Assembly: GCA_963556145.1 (NCBI GenBank)
Contig: OY744467.1
Coordinates: 6,572,001-6,636,000, forward strand
Length of the DNA: 64,000 nucleotides
Direction of reading: 5' to 3'
Source of the DNA: Hygrocybe punicea
Taxonomy: Eukaryota; Basidiomycota; Agaricomycetes; Agaricales; Hygrophoraceae
The notes under the pieces were generated by a model. The model was not told the origin of the DNA. It made no database searches and was given only the letters and a program-made list of their open reading frames with translations. A program made the position numbers and the translations under genes. Shown here in pieces: positions 20,958 to 32,664 of the stretch. The first letter of the stretch is position 1; the number at the start of each line of letters is the position of its first letter.

Positions 20958-22602
20958 TAGTGATGGACAGGTCTGGTTCAGTCTGGTTCAGTCTGGTTCT
21001 CAGCCAAATTTGGTGAACCCTGGACTGAACCCTAGGTCCGGTTCTACTTAAGTACAGAACCTTGGACCAAACCATCAGTTCTGGTTCTTTCAGGTCCAGT
21101 TCCCATTTGGCAATCCTAGAACCAAGAATTGGACCTTAATATTGCTAGTTTTTGGCTTACGTTTGCATGGTATTGAGAGGGTGTCACAGGCAGCATGACA
21201 ACCCCTATGTATTTATAGTCCTAATGTAATTTTACATGTAAACAAATATCAAACAGAGGGCGGGGCAGAGTCCCCCACCCATGCCTGCCATTCGTACTGC
21301 TTGCTGTTGGAACCCCACCAACCACGCCTGCCACTGTTTGCTGTCTGTTCATGCCATTGGGCATGGGCACTGGCCACCAGTGCCTGAGCGAGTTTGGCCA
21401 TAGCCATTGTGGCTCATGTGTTGGGTCTGTGGGCTGTAGCTGGCTGGCATGTTGACATTGGCATGGACTTCTCATTGCCTTGGCCATCGTCATCACCATC
21501 AGCCCAGTTCCGTCATTGTTATCACCCTACTGCTGCCAGTTGGCAGTGGGGGTTGTCGCTGTCATTGTCATTGTCCCATTGCCGTTGCCATTAGCATTGG
21601 GGGCATTGGTGTTGGTGTTGGCGTTGTGGGGCTATGGTGGTAGGGCAGGTGGTTTTTAAAGGAAAAAATCAAGCAGGGGGGCACTCTGGCCTGCCCTGGC
21701 CTCACCCCATCCTCCACAGTCGCCTCATGCTGTTTGTGCTGCCCACTGTTGCAACCCCCACCCCCTGCCTACCACCATTCACCATCTGTTCACACCATTG
21801 GGCATGGGTGTTAGCCACTGGCACCTGAGTGAGGGGGTCGGTTGCTGCTGTGGTGGTTGTTGCCGCTGCCATCGCTGCATGGTTGCTGCCTTGCCATAGC
21901 CATAGTTGTAGCCATAGACCTGAGCCATGGCTCACAGCTTGAGTGATTGCCACTATTGACCCAGTTCCATCGTCGTCATCGTTGCCATACTGCTGCCAGT
22001 TGGTGGTGGAAGTTGTCGTCATTGTCGTTGTCATTGTGTGATGGTGGTGGTGCCATCATCATCGTTATTGTTGTTGCCAAGTGCTGGAAGGTGGGCCAGG
22101 AGTGGATAGGATGCTGGGGGGCGGGGATGGGTAGACACAGTAGGATGGCAAAGGGGGGCCTGGAAAGTGAGGTGGATGGTGGGATAAAACTTACATGGCA
22201 CTGGCCACCACTGCCTGAATGGCCGTCATTCTGCCATCATCGTCGCCCTACTGCTGCCAGTTGGCAGTGGAGGTCATCATCATCATCATCGTGTGATGGT
22301 GGTGGTGTTGTCATTGCCAGTTGGTGGTGGAGGTCGTCATTGTCATCGTTGACATTGCTGCTGCTGTGGTGGTCAACGTCGCTAACCTTCTGCTAGCATA
22401 GTAAGGACTCACCTGTCAAGATGTCACAGGACCATTGGGACATCATTTTGGACAGTGGTTCAGACCGTGCCAAAACACATGAATGTGGAACCAGACTTTA
22501 GGTCTGGTCCACACCTTGCCTTGAACCTGGACCTGAACCATGGTTCAGTTCCCATCGGTTCAAGTTCGAACCATGGTTCCAAACCTGACCTGTCCATCAC
22601 TA
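20958..22602. mobile_element. Non-autonomous hAT element H3 with 8-bp target duplication
   Basis: A 1,645-bp element with perfect terminal inverted repeats TAGTGATGGACAGGTC, flanked by the exact 8-bp duplication GTTTGCAT (20950-20957, 22603-22610). Both ends carry GGTTCAGTCTGGTTC / GAACCATGGTTC words. The interior is dominated by degenerate GTC/GTT/GCC triplet minisatellites (21480-22390). ORFs inside are repeat translations. It is inserted in the copia RT sequence. Confidence 0.9.
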
Positions 22603-22612
22603 GTTTGCATAA

Positions 22613-23298
22613 GCCATAAGGTCATCAACCCATACGAGTATGATGGAGAGGTTTTCACCTTCCCGATAGTAGTACATGCAGTAGTCAGTCCATATTCTTG
22701 TATAACGAAATTCCTTCATCGTGTTATCAAAATCCGTGTTCCATACATTTCCAACTTGTCTGAGACCATATATAGGGTGTATGAGGTGGCAAACCCATCC
22801 AGGTCCGTCCTCAAATTCCACTGGCTGTTTCATGTACAGCTCCTCCTTCACCCATCCATTAAGGTATGCACCTTTGATATCCATCTGCTGAATATCCCAA
22901 TCCTTGACTGTGGAATATGCAAGCAACGTCCGTAACGTCTCAAACTGCATCACAGGAGCAGATGCTGAAATCCACTCCAGGCTTCTGCAAAAACTCCAGT
23001 CTACAAGTTTCCAAATGCCCATTTCTTGTAGCTGATCGAATTCTTCTTTCATTGCTACCTTCCAGTTCTCCCAATCCACAGCTTCCCTGGCTTCCTTCAA
23101 ATCCCATGGGTCCTTGTCAGTGGGACTGCTATCCTGCTGCATTGTGCTCAAGAACGTATATGCTATGGTTGTTTCCACGCTGACTTTTTCCTTTTGTTTC
23201 GCTGCAGATGATTCCATTGGTCTCTGTACATCAAGTGGTTCGTGTATCTCAAGTTGTGTCAGTTGTGCACGCGGGTTGGCCAACCGGGCAGTAGTCAC
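22613..23298 (-). pseudogene. Copia reverse transcriptase fragment
   Basis: Shows the Ty1/copia RT blocks: EAVDWENWKVAMKEEFDQLQ, QMDIKGAYLNGWVKEELYM with the first catalytic Asp, HLIHPIYGLRQVGNVW, and LVWVDDLMAYAN with the Asp pair, where hAT element H3 interrupts it. In the LVRYKARLVAQGFTQ-type region the sequence is shortened (KLVDWSFCRSLEWISAS), suggesting an internal deletion. Not functional. Confidence 0.85.
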
Positions 23299-23619
23299 GG
23301 TCGACTCCTCATGTTGCTCTTGGTGGGTATGTTATTTCATTTTCTGGTCAGCGAATAGCCCTTTCCGGTGCCATTGTGGTAAGTTCCGGTGATTCCATTG
23401 TGGGTTCTGGTGGTTCCAGAGTTTGCGAGTTGTCGGATTCACTCTGCTGCCCCTTGAATTGCAAACCCGGTAAGTTGGATACAATCCGGACTTCCTACAA
23501 TGCCCCATCCTTGTGAAATGCAACATTCCGTGACGTTTTAACAATCCACATCGTGGCATCATAGTATCAGATAGCCTTCTGTGACTTCACAAATCCTACA
23601 AACTTCATCTTAGCTGATC

Positions 23620-24474
23620 ACGGTGCCAGCTTTGATCTCTTTCTGCCTTGATATAAGACCCAAACATCGCATCCAAACTCCTGGAAATGTGATACGTCTG
23701 GCTTCTTGCCAGTCCAGGCATCATGTGGAGTCATTCCATCTAGAGCCTTGGTGGGGGATCAGGTTCGAATGTATGCTGCATGTGCAACGGCTTCCGGCCA
23801 AAGGAATGCAGGCATGTTTTTAGCGATCAACATCGCATAGGCTAACTCCAGTAACATGCAATTAAATCTTTCTGGTGTTCCGTGTTGCAAGGGTGAGTAA
23901 GGGGCTGTTGTTTCAATGACAATTCCCTTCTCCGCTGCCCATCTCTTGACTTCCTTGTTGACAAGTTCCTTTCTGTTATTGAACCACAAATATTTAGGGT
24001 TTTGATTGAATTTCTTCTCGATTGCGTTAACGTAAGCCTTGATGCATTTTGTCCCCTGGCTTTTCCATTTCATGAATAAAGTGGTTATGGTGCATACCAC
24101 ATTGTCCGTGAATGAGATATAGTATCTCGATCCTCTGATAGACTCAAAGTCTGCTCTCTGGTGACTTTTGATTGTCCATCGGCCTCTTTTGGAAATGGCT
24201 AGATGGCTTGCTTCACCTGAATGCAAGCCTCACAGGTTCAGGAAGGGACACTCCCTTTGTCAATTTCTAGACCTGTGACTAACCCCTTTCTCTGCAGGGT
24301 CTCGAGTCCACTCATTCTGATGTGTCCATTGTTGTAGTTGTACCTGACTGTCACATGACCCAGACTCCCATGGTTGTGTTCCAGATCTAGTAGTTTCCAG
24401 TAGCACGAGTCCATCATTCCATCCACCTTGTAAATTGTTCAGCCTTCCTTCTGAGAGCATCCTAAGTACCACTC
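23620..24474 (-). pseudogene. Copia integrase fragment
   Basis: Begins with a GAG-pre-integrase segment (LGHVTVRYNY ... LVTGLEIDKGSVPS), then CEACIQVKQAIWPF, then the core with YYISFTDNVVCTITTLF, TAPYSPLQHGTPERFNCMLLELA (third acidic block) and PEAVAHAAYIRT. Sequence identity to copia stops at 24474. The segment 24331-24474 is repeated, with about 10 percent divergence, at 32665-32811. Confidence 0.8.
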
Positions 24475-25474
24475 CAATGTGGTGATGAGAGCAACATTCA
24501 AACCCTAGCCAAACACGAACCCAGAACCAAAACCAGTACCAGCATAAGACGTTTTAGAACCTGAGCAAAGAATGATGAACAACTTGAAAGAATCAGGAAC
24601 TAGAACCAATACTAGTACAAAAACTAGTGGGGTGTGGGCCATTGCTTTGCATGGCAGGTTACTCGTCCCTTTTTAGTAATGAGAGTATACAAATAATACA
24701 GTATTATTACCCTTCTATGATAATAAATATTTGCAAAGTTATTGATATTTCCTTTATTATTACATACTGATGCTAGTCAGATACCATTCTGATACCATAC
24801 TACAATGATATTAATTGATTGTATCATGTTCCTTCCAATTTGTCATGACCCAATATCAGTTGACATCTTTCATATCAAGTTTGCAGTGTTCAAGTTGGCA
24901 GATATATAACTAACTACTTTACTACTTTATTATTAGTCATAGTTACTCTGAAAATTTTACAGAATATCTAGTAAGTATATCCAGAAATGCTAAGTATCTG
25001 AATTATTTGTCAGGTCAAGAACAACCTCCTGTGAGTACTGTAGAAATACTCCCATGCACAATGATACCAACTGCACTGCTATTGGAACCACTTTGATAAG
25101 ATTGCTGGTTTTGATGACTACCAGAATCAACAATATGACTGGTTCAGCTTGTGTACACTGGCAATGCTTCAGATTAAATGAAGCTGGAAAATCGGTGAGG
25201 CAATGTTCTTGTCAAACAGTTTGATGAGTATTGGACACCTGAACCACTTCCAGCACACATGATCAAGATAGGTGTGGCATGCACACATGGAATTTATAGA
25301 ACAGACAGTGTCTGTTGCACTGCAATGCTGCATACTGTGCCTGGGCCATGGGCCCAATGATTTGCTGAAAACCATTCAGCCTATTTTACCTGTATTGATA
25401 ATGTATTAAGGATGATGAGCATTGCAAGGTTATGTAGTAATAGTACAGACCCATCCAATATACAGGTCATACTA

Positions 25475-26340
25475 CTGTTTGTACAATGGTATTGCCCAGC
25501 ATTGAAGCTGGAAGACCATATTATACCTGGGACACCTGCTGAATGCTTTCTGACACACTGTTTGACCTGTTAAATGAGTCAGCACGGCTTGCATTGCTAA
25601 CGATTTCAAAGTGCATATTAAATATTGCTACATCACAGACACATGCAATATGCTGTTCATACAGTGGTTTGTGCACTGGGAATGTCTCAGATGAAAGCTG
25701 GAACACTACCAAACACTTCTCAAACCCCTTTGTACCTGTTTGACAAGTAGTCACCACTTGCATTATGAATAATTCTAATGCACATTGTACATGCATCTAC
25801 ATTACAGATACATTCAATACGTTGGTTGTACAGATGTTTGTGCAAGGGGAATGCTTAAGATTGAGGCTGGGATACCTACTGAACACTTACCGAACACTTA
25901 TCAAACATGTTCGATGTGTTCGGTGCAGTATTTCTGGTCACACCGGTTTACTGACATGCACTAAACATGTCCACCAAACACACTGAACATGTTCAATGTG
26001 TTTGGTGTAGTATATCTGGTCATACCAGTATACTGACATGCACTGAACATGTCCACCGAACACAGCAAACATGTTTGATGTGTTCGGTGTAGTATATCTG
26101 GTTGCACTGGTTTACTGACATGCACCGAACATGTCCACCGAAAACACCGTACAGATGTTTGTGCAAGGGAATGCCCCAGATTAAGGCTGGGACACCTACC
26201 GAACACTCACCGAACACCTTTGGACCTGTGTGACAAGTGTACAATGAACACTGTTTGACCTCTTTCATTATCAACAATTCTAATATACACAGTGGATGTA
26301 GCTACATGACAGATACCACTGACATATTGTTCATTCATAC
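25475..26340. repeat. Higher-order tandem array, ~170-bp units
   Basis: At least four diverged units share the order: GTTTGTGCAAGGGAATG..., a GGCTGGGACACCTACYGAACAC block, CTTTGKACCTGTKTGACAAGT, ATTATSAAYAATTCTAATGCACA and GCTACATGACAGATAC. Unit starts lie near 25478, 25668, 25840 and 26157. The third unit is expanded by the 82-bp array below. No coding potential. Confidence 0.65.
25904..26149. repeat. Three tandem copies of an 82-bp unit
   Basis: Units begin AACATGTTCGATGTGTTCGG at 25904 and recur at 25986 and 26068, each containing GTAGTATATCTGGT and CTGACATGCAC. Spacing is exactly 82 bp. Copies differ mainly by transitions. Confidence 0.85.
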
Positions 26341-26938
26341 ACAGTGCATTGCATTACCAATGCATGTTATTATTATAAGAAACTGATTGCAATTTCAATA
26401 CCAACATGATATAACACTACCCATTTCCAAATTGGCTGCTGTGATCCGGCTGCCTTATTGTTCTTGCTGATTGGGACAACAAATTCACACAGTTACAAAG
26501 TCAGCAGTCACACGGTTTCATAATTATTCCCATGGCTTCAAAATTGTTCCCACAGTTTCCCAACATTGTTCCCATGGCTTGGCAAATTAGAGTCTGACCC
26601 TGAGTTGAAAAATCCACCATATGGAACAATTCCCTTATAGGGACTCATAACACCCCACCAGCCACCAATTTCCCCACAACATCTTCACTACACCCATACT
26701 GCTCCACACAGGACCACCGAAAAATGTTAACCCAGCTCAGAGACAAATGCGGCTGATACAGACCATCCCTACCAAGCTCACCATCCACAACAGCATTTTC
26801 CGAATCGTCTGTCACAGATCTCTCCAGTAATCCAAGAACCACAGAGCAAATCAGCCTAACACACCACCGACATCGCCAGCACCACAACTACCAAACATCC
26901 AGAACAACCCAACTCCAGTACAAAACCACCAAACCACC

Positions 26939-27541
26939 ATGACTGAGTCCAGAGCCCTGCACTGGGATGGCGGCCCCAATGAAAAAACGGCACCAGGCCA
27001 GTTCATTCATGAAATCAATATCAGAATTGAAGACAAAAAGTACAACACGGATAAAAAGAAAATCAAATGCTTCTGCAACAATCTCAATTACAGAGGAATT
27101 GCTGACCTATGGTATGACGAATTACCAGATGACACCAAACAAGACTGGGACAAACTTGTCAAAGCATTTGACAAGGAGTGGTCCAAAAACACCATGCCAA
27201 AACCCTCCAAACTCGAACAAGTCCAAGCCCTTAAAGACTGGACCATTACAGCAGAAGAATTAGGTACAAAAACAAAAACAACAGGCTCAAAAGACATATG
27301 GACCCACATAAAATGGACAAATGGGTTAGCAGCAAAAGTACGTGATGCAGAGGACAAAGGAGGACTCTTATTACAGGACGTGTTCGATGCACTACCAGAC
27401 CCCATTTGTGACCTCATTCGAGACAAACCCCATGCAGACTACAAAGAGCTCGCAGAAATGGTATGCATCATCAACATCATCTACCTCCAGGAGATGGTAG
27501 ACAAACACAAAAGAAACAAGGAATCTGCCAGGCTAGCATGA
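26939..27541 (+). CDS. Gypsy gag (capsid) ORF
   Basis: A 200-residue intact frame of retrotransposon gag type: FIHEINIRIEDKKYNTDKKKI, LWYDELPDDTKQDWDKLVKAFDKEWSK, and LPDPICDLIRDKP. It would form the particle shell. The zinc-knuckle continuation is in another frame at 27964, so the full gag polyprotein is broken. Confidence 0.7.
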   Translation: MTESRALHWDGGPNEKTAPGQFIHEINIRIEDKKYNTDKKKIKCFCNNLNYRGIADLWYDELPDDTKQDWDKLVKAFDKEWSKNTMPKPSKLEQVQALKDWTITAEELGTKTKTTGSKDIWTHIKWTNGLAAKVRDAEDKGGLLLQDVFDALPDPICDLIRDKPHADYKELAEMVCIINIIYLQEMVDKHKRNKESARLA

Positions 27542-27963
27542 GCAGGAAACTCACCAGACAAGATGCTCTGCAACTCATTCACCAACACCCACATCCACTC
27601 AAATGCAGGCCCCCAACCATATACCAGCCCCCAAAGCTACCAACCACAGTCCACACGAGCCCCCACACTCGACCCCTTTGGAGGAGATGCAGGCAGCCGC
27701 AGGAACCTGTTCAGAGGAAGGGGATCTATCATTCGACCCTACAGAGGCATGGGCCTAGGAGCCTTAGGCATGGGAAGACAAACACCTGAGCCTCCATTCA
27801 CAACTAGCACCATGGACCGCCCCTTTGCCACAAGGCACCACAACCTATGAAACATCAACCTCCTACACCACTCCGATATTGAAGCTGGCCATGCTGCATA
27901 TAACACACAAGTAATCGCAGGGAACCACGCAATGGCCAGCCTGACGAGCTCCACCCATTCCCA

Positions 27964-28812
27964 TTGACACCCAGAACAGCACCTCTCAGATCACACGAGT
28001 GCTGGAAGTGTGGCAGAGCAGGCCACCAAACTGGAGACCCCAGTTGCCCCCATACCCCAATCCCCAACCAAGAACAAACATGGCACCACATTGCCAGTCA
28101 CATAAGCTGTGAAGCAGCAAAAGAACGTTACCTCAGCCAAAACATAAACTTGTTGGCCATGGATACCACAATCACCAATATGGATATGGCAATTATGAGA
28201 CAACTACCAGAACAAACTCGACAATGACCAGGGAAATGGAGAAGGGCCATCCACATAGATGAAAGTCAGGCAGCCCAACAAAATCACCAGGTGGACATAC
28301 AATGCCCCAACCAAAATACGGGATGGGTCGGAGACATATGGATGAGCCCCCTCAATAAAACTGCACATATGGACACAGCCCCCTCATTCAGTACGAACAC
28401 CGTGTACCATATACCCAAACACGAGACCATTGACCTGTATGCAATTGAGAGAGATGCTCTACCAGTGAAACCATTCATCCACCCAGTAAGCCTCCAATGT
28501 CAACAAGGAATTCCCCACAAAATAGAAAGTTTGTTCGATGACAGGACCATGGTAAACTCCATGTGCACATCAACATACAAAAAGTATAGAGATTGGCTTG
28601 GCACACTGTTCCCATCATGCATGACACTTTGTATGGCAAATGGAGCCAAAATACCATTGCAGGGCCAATGGACCAGCAATGTAGACCTCGACAGACTGTG
28701 CAGATGTGCTACATTCAAGGTATTCCAAAGCGGAGGCAATTGGTCACTCTATTCAGGAAGCCGTTGCTCCAGCAATACAAGGCTATCCACAACTACAAGG
28801 ATGACATGCTGA
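27964..28812 (+). pseudogene. Gypsy zinc knuckle and protease-like region
   Basis: CWKCGRAGHQTGDPSC near 28005 is the nucleocapsid CCHC-type motif (the His/Cys spacing is slightly altered). Downstream (28291-28812) the frame containing VSLQCQQGIPHKIESLFDDRTMVNSMC corresponds to the aspartic protease region, with FDDR in place of the DxGA/S active site. Frame changes separate these parts. Confidence 0.55.
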
Positions 28813-29562
28813 GCATACCGTACAACAGCGGCTGGAGGACAATACTAAATGACAACCACACCAACAATGGCCCCAAATGACCCCAAACCCTCCCAGCTAG
28901 AATGACACTAAGTGACACCCTTCTGGCAGCAGCCCTAACACCAAGGCCAATCGCCACAGGGGTCGGCCTATCTTGGTGTCGCAAGCACGGATACCCCCAA
29001 ATACCCAGCAACCTGGTGAATGACGAACCACCCAGTAAAGAAGGAAAAACACATGCTCATTCCTGCAACATATTCGCTCCGCTCACCAGCCTCAAGGACA
29101 CAATCCTGAGTGAGACACTCGATTGGGCAAACAACAGGTCCACATACTTGAACTCCAAGGATACTGCATGCCAAGACACCCAGCCGGTCCACCGAGAACT
29201 GCACAGCTTGAATGCGACATAGATGGCATTGAAAAAACCCAGGAGTGGACAAGCCACCACAAGTGATGCTGCAATTGACAAAGAAGAACCACTCATTTAA
29301 CTGCACACTGCCACAGCCCACAACACACATGATGCACAAACACCCACCTGAGCCAAAACCAAGCCAACTGATCTATACAACCCAAGAACACTGCCAACAG
29401 GACAATGACAACATCAGAGACATGCAACTGGAGGTTGACTTGGATGTCGATAAATCAATCTTCACCAGGAAAACTGACCCATTTAAGAAAGAGCACGTTG
29501 AGGCAGTACTGGCCAACTTAAACTTGGACACAACCTCAGCCCCACCCAATGAACACAAATGG

Positions 29563-31270
29563 AAAACCTGCTTTGCAAATTTGCAGACTTCTCCGCTCTA
29601 TCCGTGAGCGAGGTTAGCCCCATCCCTGGCGCCAAACACCGAATACACATACCTCCCAACACAGTGTTCCTAAAATGGGTGCCTTGACAACAGCAGTGTG
29701 ATGTAGCACAATGCAAGTTCCTTAACAAAACCATAGATGAGCTGTTAGCTGCTGACATCATAGAGCCAATATGACCAGAAGACGTGAAATGCGCCTCACC
29801 CATCACCCTGAGACACAAAGCCCATGATGGCCCAGGACTGCCAATGGAGGAACTACAGTACCAGGTCAACAAGGAATGCATTGTGACGTGACTCAAAATG
29901 CAGCTATTGGACAGAATATGCACCCCATTCCTTGACGCATCAACAACAATGGTGATACGTGAGTGCAGACAGTGCAAGAACTTCAGGACCACCCATGTCC
30001 ACGCCCTACTCCAGCCAATCGTCAGGAGCCAGCCTTTCAAGCTGCTGGTGGGCGACTACACCTCAATGCCAACAGGGAAAGGTGGGTACACAAAGATAGG
30101 CCTCTACACTGATGTGTTCTCTAGAAAACTATTCACGTTCAAGGTCAAATCCACCACAGGAAAGCGACCATGGAAAGCTTGGAATGAATTAGCAATGCAT
30201 TCGTTGCACCCATGGTATTCATGACCGATGGAGGCTCCCACTTCGACTGTAAGGTGGTGCGAAACCACTGCACTAGCATCTGAACTGAACACTGTGTTGT
30301 AGCTGCATATTCCTCCTGGATCAATTGCATCATACAAGGATCAAACAAAATACTGCTGAACACCCTTAAATGACTGTGCACCCCTGGACTCGGAGAGGAT
30401 GAATATGAGCAAATGGCTGTCAATGACATCCTGAAAAACTGGCCCCAACATTTGGATGCTGTGGTGAAAGCTTTATCTGATACAATCCTTCCATCACTAA
30501 AATTTTCCCCAAACGAGTTACTATTTGATTTGGCAGTGAACTCCCAAGCCCCAGACAACCCCGAACCCACTCTACTACCCACAGATGCTGCAATAGCAAT
30601 TCACCTGGCATATGCGGAACAACTGCAGCTAGATGGTCATGCTTGCACCGTGGACCATGCAGCAAACTGCAAGGCAACTTTTAATTAGTGTTGCCACGGC
30701 TATAGCCGATGTTTTTTGAAAATTTGCCTTTTTAGGCTAGTAAAATTAGGCAAAATTATGAAAATATTTGAGGAGATGGGCGAAGCCAAAAGCTGAGGGG
30801 TCACTTAAGGGTGCTAAGAATTTGGGGCTCAATTCTCAGGGTTCTTCAGGGATAGCTGTTGGATGGCAGCTGGCTAGGCTCAACAGCTATGGTTGAATAA
30901 CTCTGAAGATTGGGCACCAAATTCTTAGCACCCTTAAGTGACCCCCCAGCTTTTGGCTTTGCCCATCTCCTCAAATATTTTCATAATTTTGCCTGATTTT
31001 ACTAGCCTAAAAAGGCAATTTTTCAAAAAACATCGGCTATAGCCGTGGCAACACTACTTTCAATGCCAGGGTCCTCCAACACACCCCCAGAGAAGTTATA
31101 TTTAAATCTGGCCAGCTAGTGCAAGTGTATCACAGTGACCTGATCAATGTCTACTCTAGTGAACGCAAACTACTACCACACTGGTCTGTACCCCACCACA
31201 TCATAGCCCAAATACGCAATTCCTACTCCCTGGAAACTCTGGAGGGCATCGCCCTACCAGGTACTTTCAA
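29563..31270 (+). pseudogene. Gypsy pol remnant: RT leader joined to integrase
   Basis: SALSVSEVSPIPGAKHRIHIPP and DELLAADIIEPI are the leader and first RT block. After the deletion come ECRQCKNFRTTH, PFKLLVGDYTSMPTGKGGYTKIGLYTDVFSRK (integrase core with catalytic Asp), VFMTDGGSHFDCKVVR (second Asp) and ILLNTLK. The C-terminal part (QHLDAVVKALSDTILPSLKFSPNELLFDLAVN) continues across the MITE at 30686-31056 into VIFKSGQLVQVYHSDL. Several in-frame stops are present. Confidence 0.7.
30686..31056. mobile_element. hAT MITE with ~170-bp inverted repeats
   Basis: A 371-bp fold-back element starting TAGTGTTGCCACGGCTATAG and ending with its complement. The arms stay similar for about 170 bases each, leaving a very short loop. 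It is flanked by CTTTTAAT / CTTTCAAT (30678-30685, 31057-31064), an 8-bp duplication with one mismatch. It interrupts the gypsy integrase C-terminal region. Confidence 0.88.
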
Positions 31271-31394
31271 TGCCTGCTGACTTTGAGTCTTTGAGCCCAG
31301 AACAGGCACAAGGTTGGCACATGCCGAGAGCATTCAACCACACAGCACCAACACCGATGGACCTAGTTTGGATTCAGAGAGGATCGACTGGGAG

Positions 31395-32589
31395 TAGTTA
31401 ATGGCACAGGTAACCCCTGGGTACAACTGGGTGTACCCGTACCCGTACCTGGCTTTACCCGTACCCGTGGCGACGGGTACGGGTTCTGGTGGGTATGGGT
31501 ACGGGTACACCTAGTTACCCGGGGGTATCCCACCACAATGTGGTGGGGTGCTGGTGAGGTGTCACCGGTGAGGTCTCGAACCCCCTGCAACCTCGCGAAT
31601 GCAGCCCAACGTCAATTGACGTTGGGGTTGCGTACTGGCGAGGTGTTGGCCAGGGGGGCGGGGACCTGGGCACTGGTGCCAGGAACCTCACACACCGTAC
31701 CCGTTATCGGCGGGTACCCACCACATTCCATCCTAAGTACCTCGCGAACAACGGGGGCGCGTCAATTGACGCGCTCCGTTTGTTTTCGCGAGGTTGGATG
31801 GGGCTGGGGAGTTGCCATGGGCGTCCACGCGTGCTCACTACCTCGCGAACAACGGGGGCACGTCAATTGACGCACTCCGTGTTTTCGCGAGGTTGGATGG
31901 GGCTGGGGACGTCCCATGGGCGTCCGCCTCATTTCCGTTGTCCGTTGCCCCCGTCCCTGTTCCCGTGCTCGCTGTCCTCGTCGTCGCCATTGTCGTCGTC
32001 CCCGTTGCCGTCGTCGTCCCCATTGCCGTCATCCTTCTTGTCCCGGTCTCCGTTGTCCTCGTTGTCCCGTTCCCCCGTTGTCGTCTTCCCGTTGTCATAG
32101 TTGCCGTTCCCGCTTTGTCGTCGTCTTCCCGTTCTCGCCGTCGTTGCGTTCGTCATCATTCTTGTCTTCGTTTACCCCATCGTCCTCATTCCTGTCGTCC
32201 TCGTTCTTGCTGTCATAGTTGGCCTGGGTTGTCCCCGTTCTCGGCTGTGTCCCATCTGCTTGTTGCTGTTGCCGTGTTCGCGTTCGTTTGGCGCGAGGGT
32301 GCAGGAAAAAAACCTAAAAGTATTTAAGTAGTTAGTAGAATAAATGAATAAATGAATAGAATGCTTACCTGGGGTGCCCTGGCACCCACACACGTTGCTG
32401 TGTCATTGTTGTTGAAGGAAATCATATGTCACGGGACCGTGACAGTACCCGTGAGCTAACCCGTGAAAACCCATACCCGGCGGCACAGGTACAGGTTTGT
32501 CATGGGTCCCGATGTGGCTACCCGTACCCGTACCCAGGCCTACCCGTAGGAAAAACCCGCACAGGTTCATGTACCCGTGCAATACACTA
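31395..32589. mobile_element. Non-autonomous hAT element H4 with 8-bp target duplication
   Basis: A 1,195-bp element beginning TAGTTAATGGCACAGGTA and ending with an imperfect complement of TAGTGTATTGCACGGGTA (14 of 18 positions match). The 8-bp duplication ACTGGGAG is exact (31387-31394, 32590-32597). Subterminal GTACCCGTACCC words are abundant. The core has two ~100-bp direct copies (near 31739 and 31841) with CCTCGCGAAC, CGTCAATTGACG and TTTTCGCGAGG. A GTC/CCG triplet minisatellite follows (31930-32280). No transposase. Confidence 0.87.
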
Positions 32590-32664
32590 ACTGGGAGACT
32601 GACCCAGACGTGACTTGTGATGAGGAGGTTGTCCCCTAGCAATGAGGACATTGCTGAGGAGAGG

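Larger units (their letters stand above)
24475..26938. other. Non-coding region with tandem repeats left of the gypsy gag
   Basis: AT-rich, CpG-poor sequence without recognisable ORFs. Bases 24490-24640 contain AACCAGAACC-type words reminiscent of a decayed repeat end. Bases 25475-26340 are an array of ~170-bp diverged repeats. The stretch may include a degraded 5' LTR and leader of the gypsy element, but I could not find a matching 3' LTR. Confidence 0.4.
26939..31330 (+). mobile_element. Ty3/gypsy retrotransposon, RT/RNase H deleted
   Basis: Plus-strand order: gag, CCHC zinc knuckle, protease region, start of pol, integrase core and integrase C-terminal region. The pol reading passes from the start of the RT region (ITLRHKAHDGPGLPMEELQ, about 29810) straight to the pre-integrase motif ECRQCKNFRTTHVHALLQ (about 29960), so the RT and RNase H domains are missing. 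Frames are broken by many stops. A hAT MITE sits in the integrase (30686-31056) and hAT element H4 near the 3' end. No LTR pair is identified. Confidence 0.75.

Noticed and set aside
21634..22396. ORFs of up to 149 residues
   Set aside because: They translate GTC/GTT/GCC triplet minisatellites within hAT element H3.
25904..26149. CRISPR-like regularly spaced repeats
   Set aside because: The units are contiguous 82-bp tandem copies without unique spacers, and the organism is a fungus.
31780..32331. Several overlapping long ORFs on both strands (Ser/Pro/Val- or Thr/Arg-rich)
   Set aside because: They are frames across the triplet minisatellite of element H4.
24475..32664. Treating the whole block as one gypsy element bounded by copia
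   Set aside because: No LTR pair or 5-bp duplication at the block ends was found, and the bounding copia segments are 145-bp diverged duplicates.
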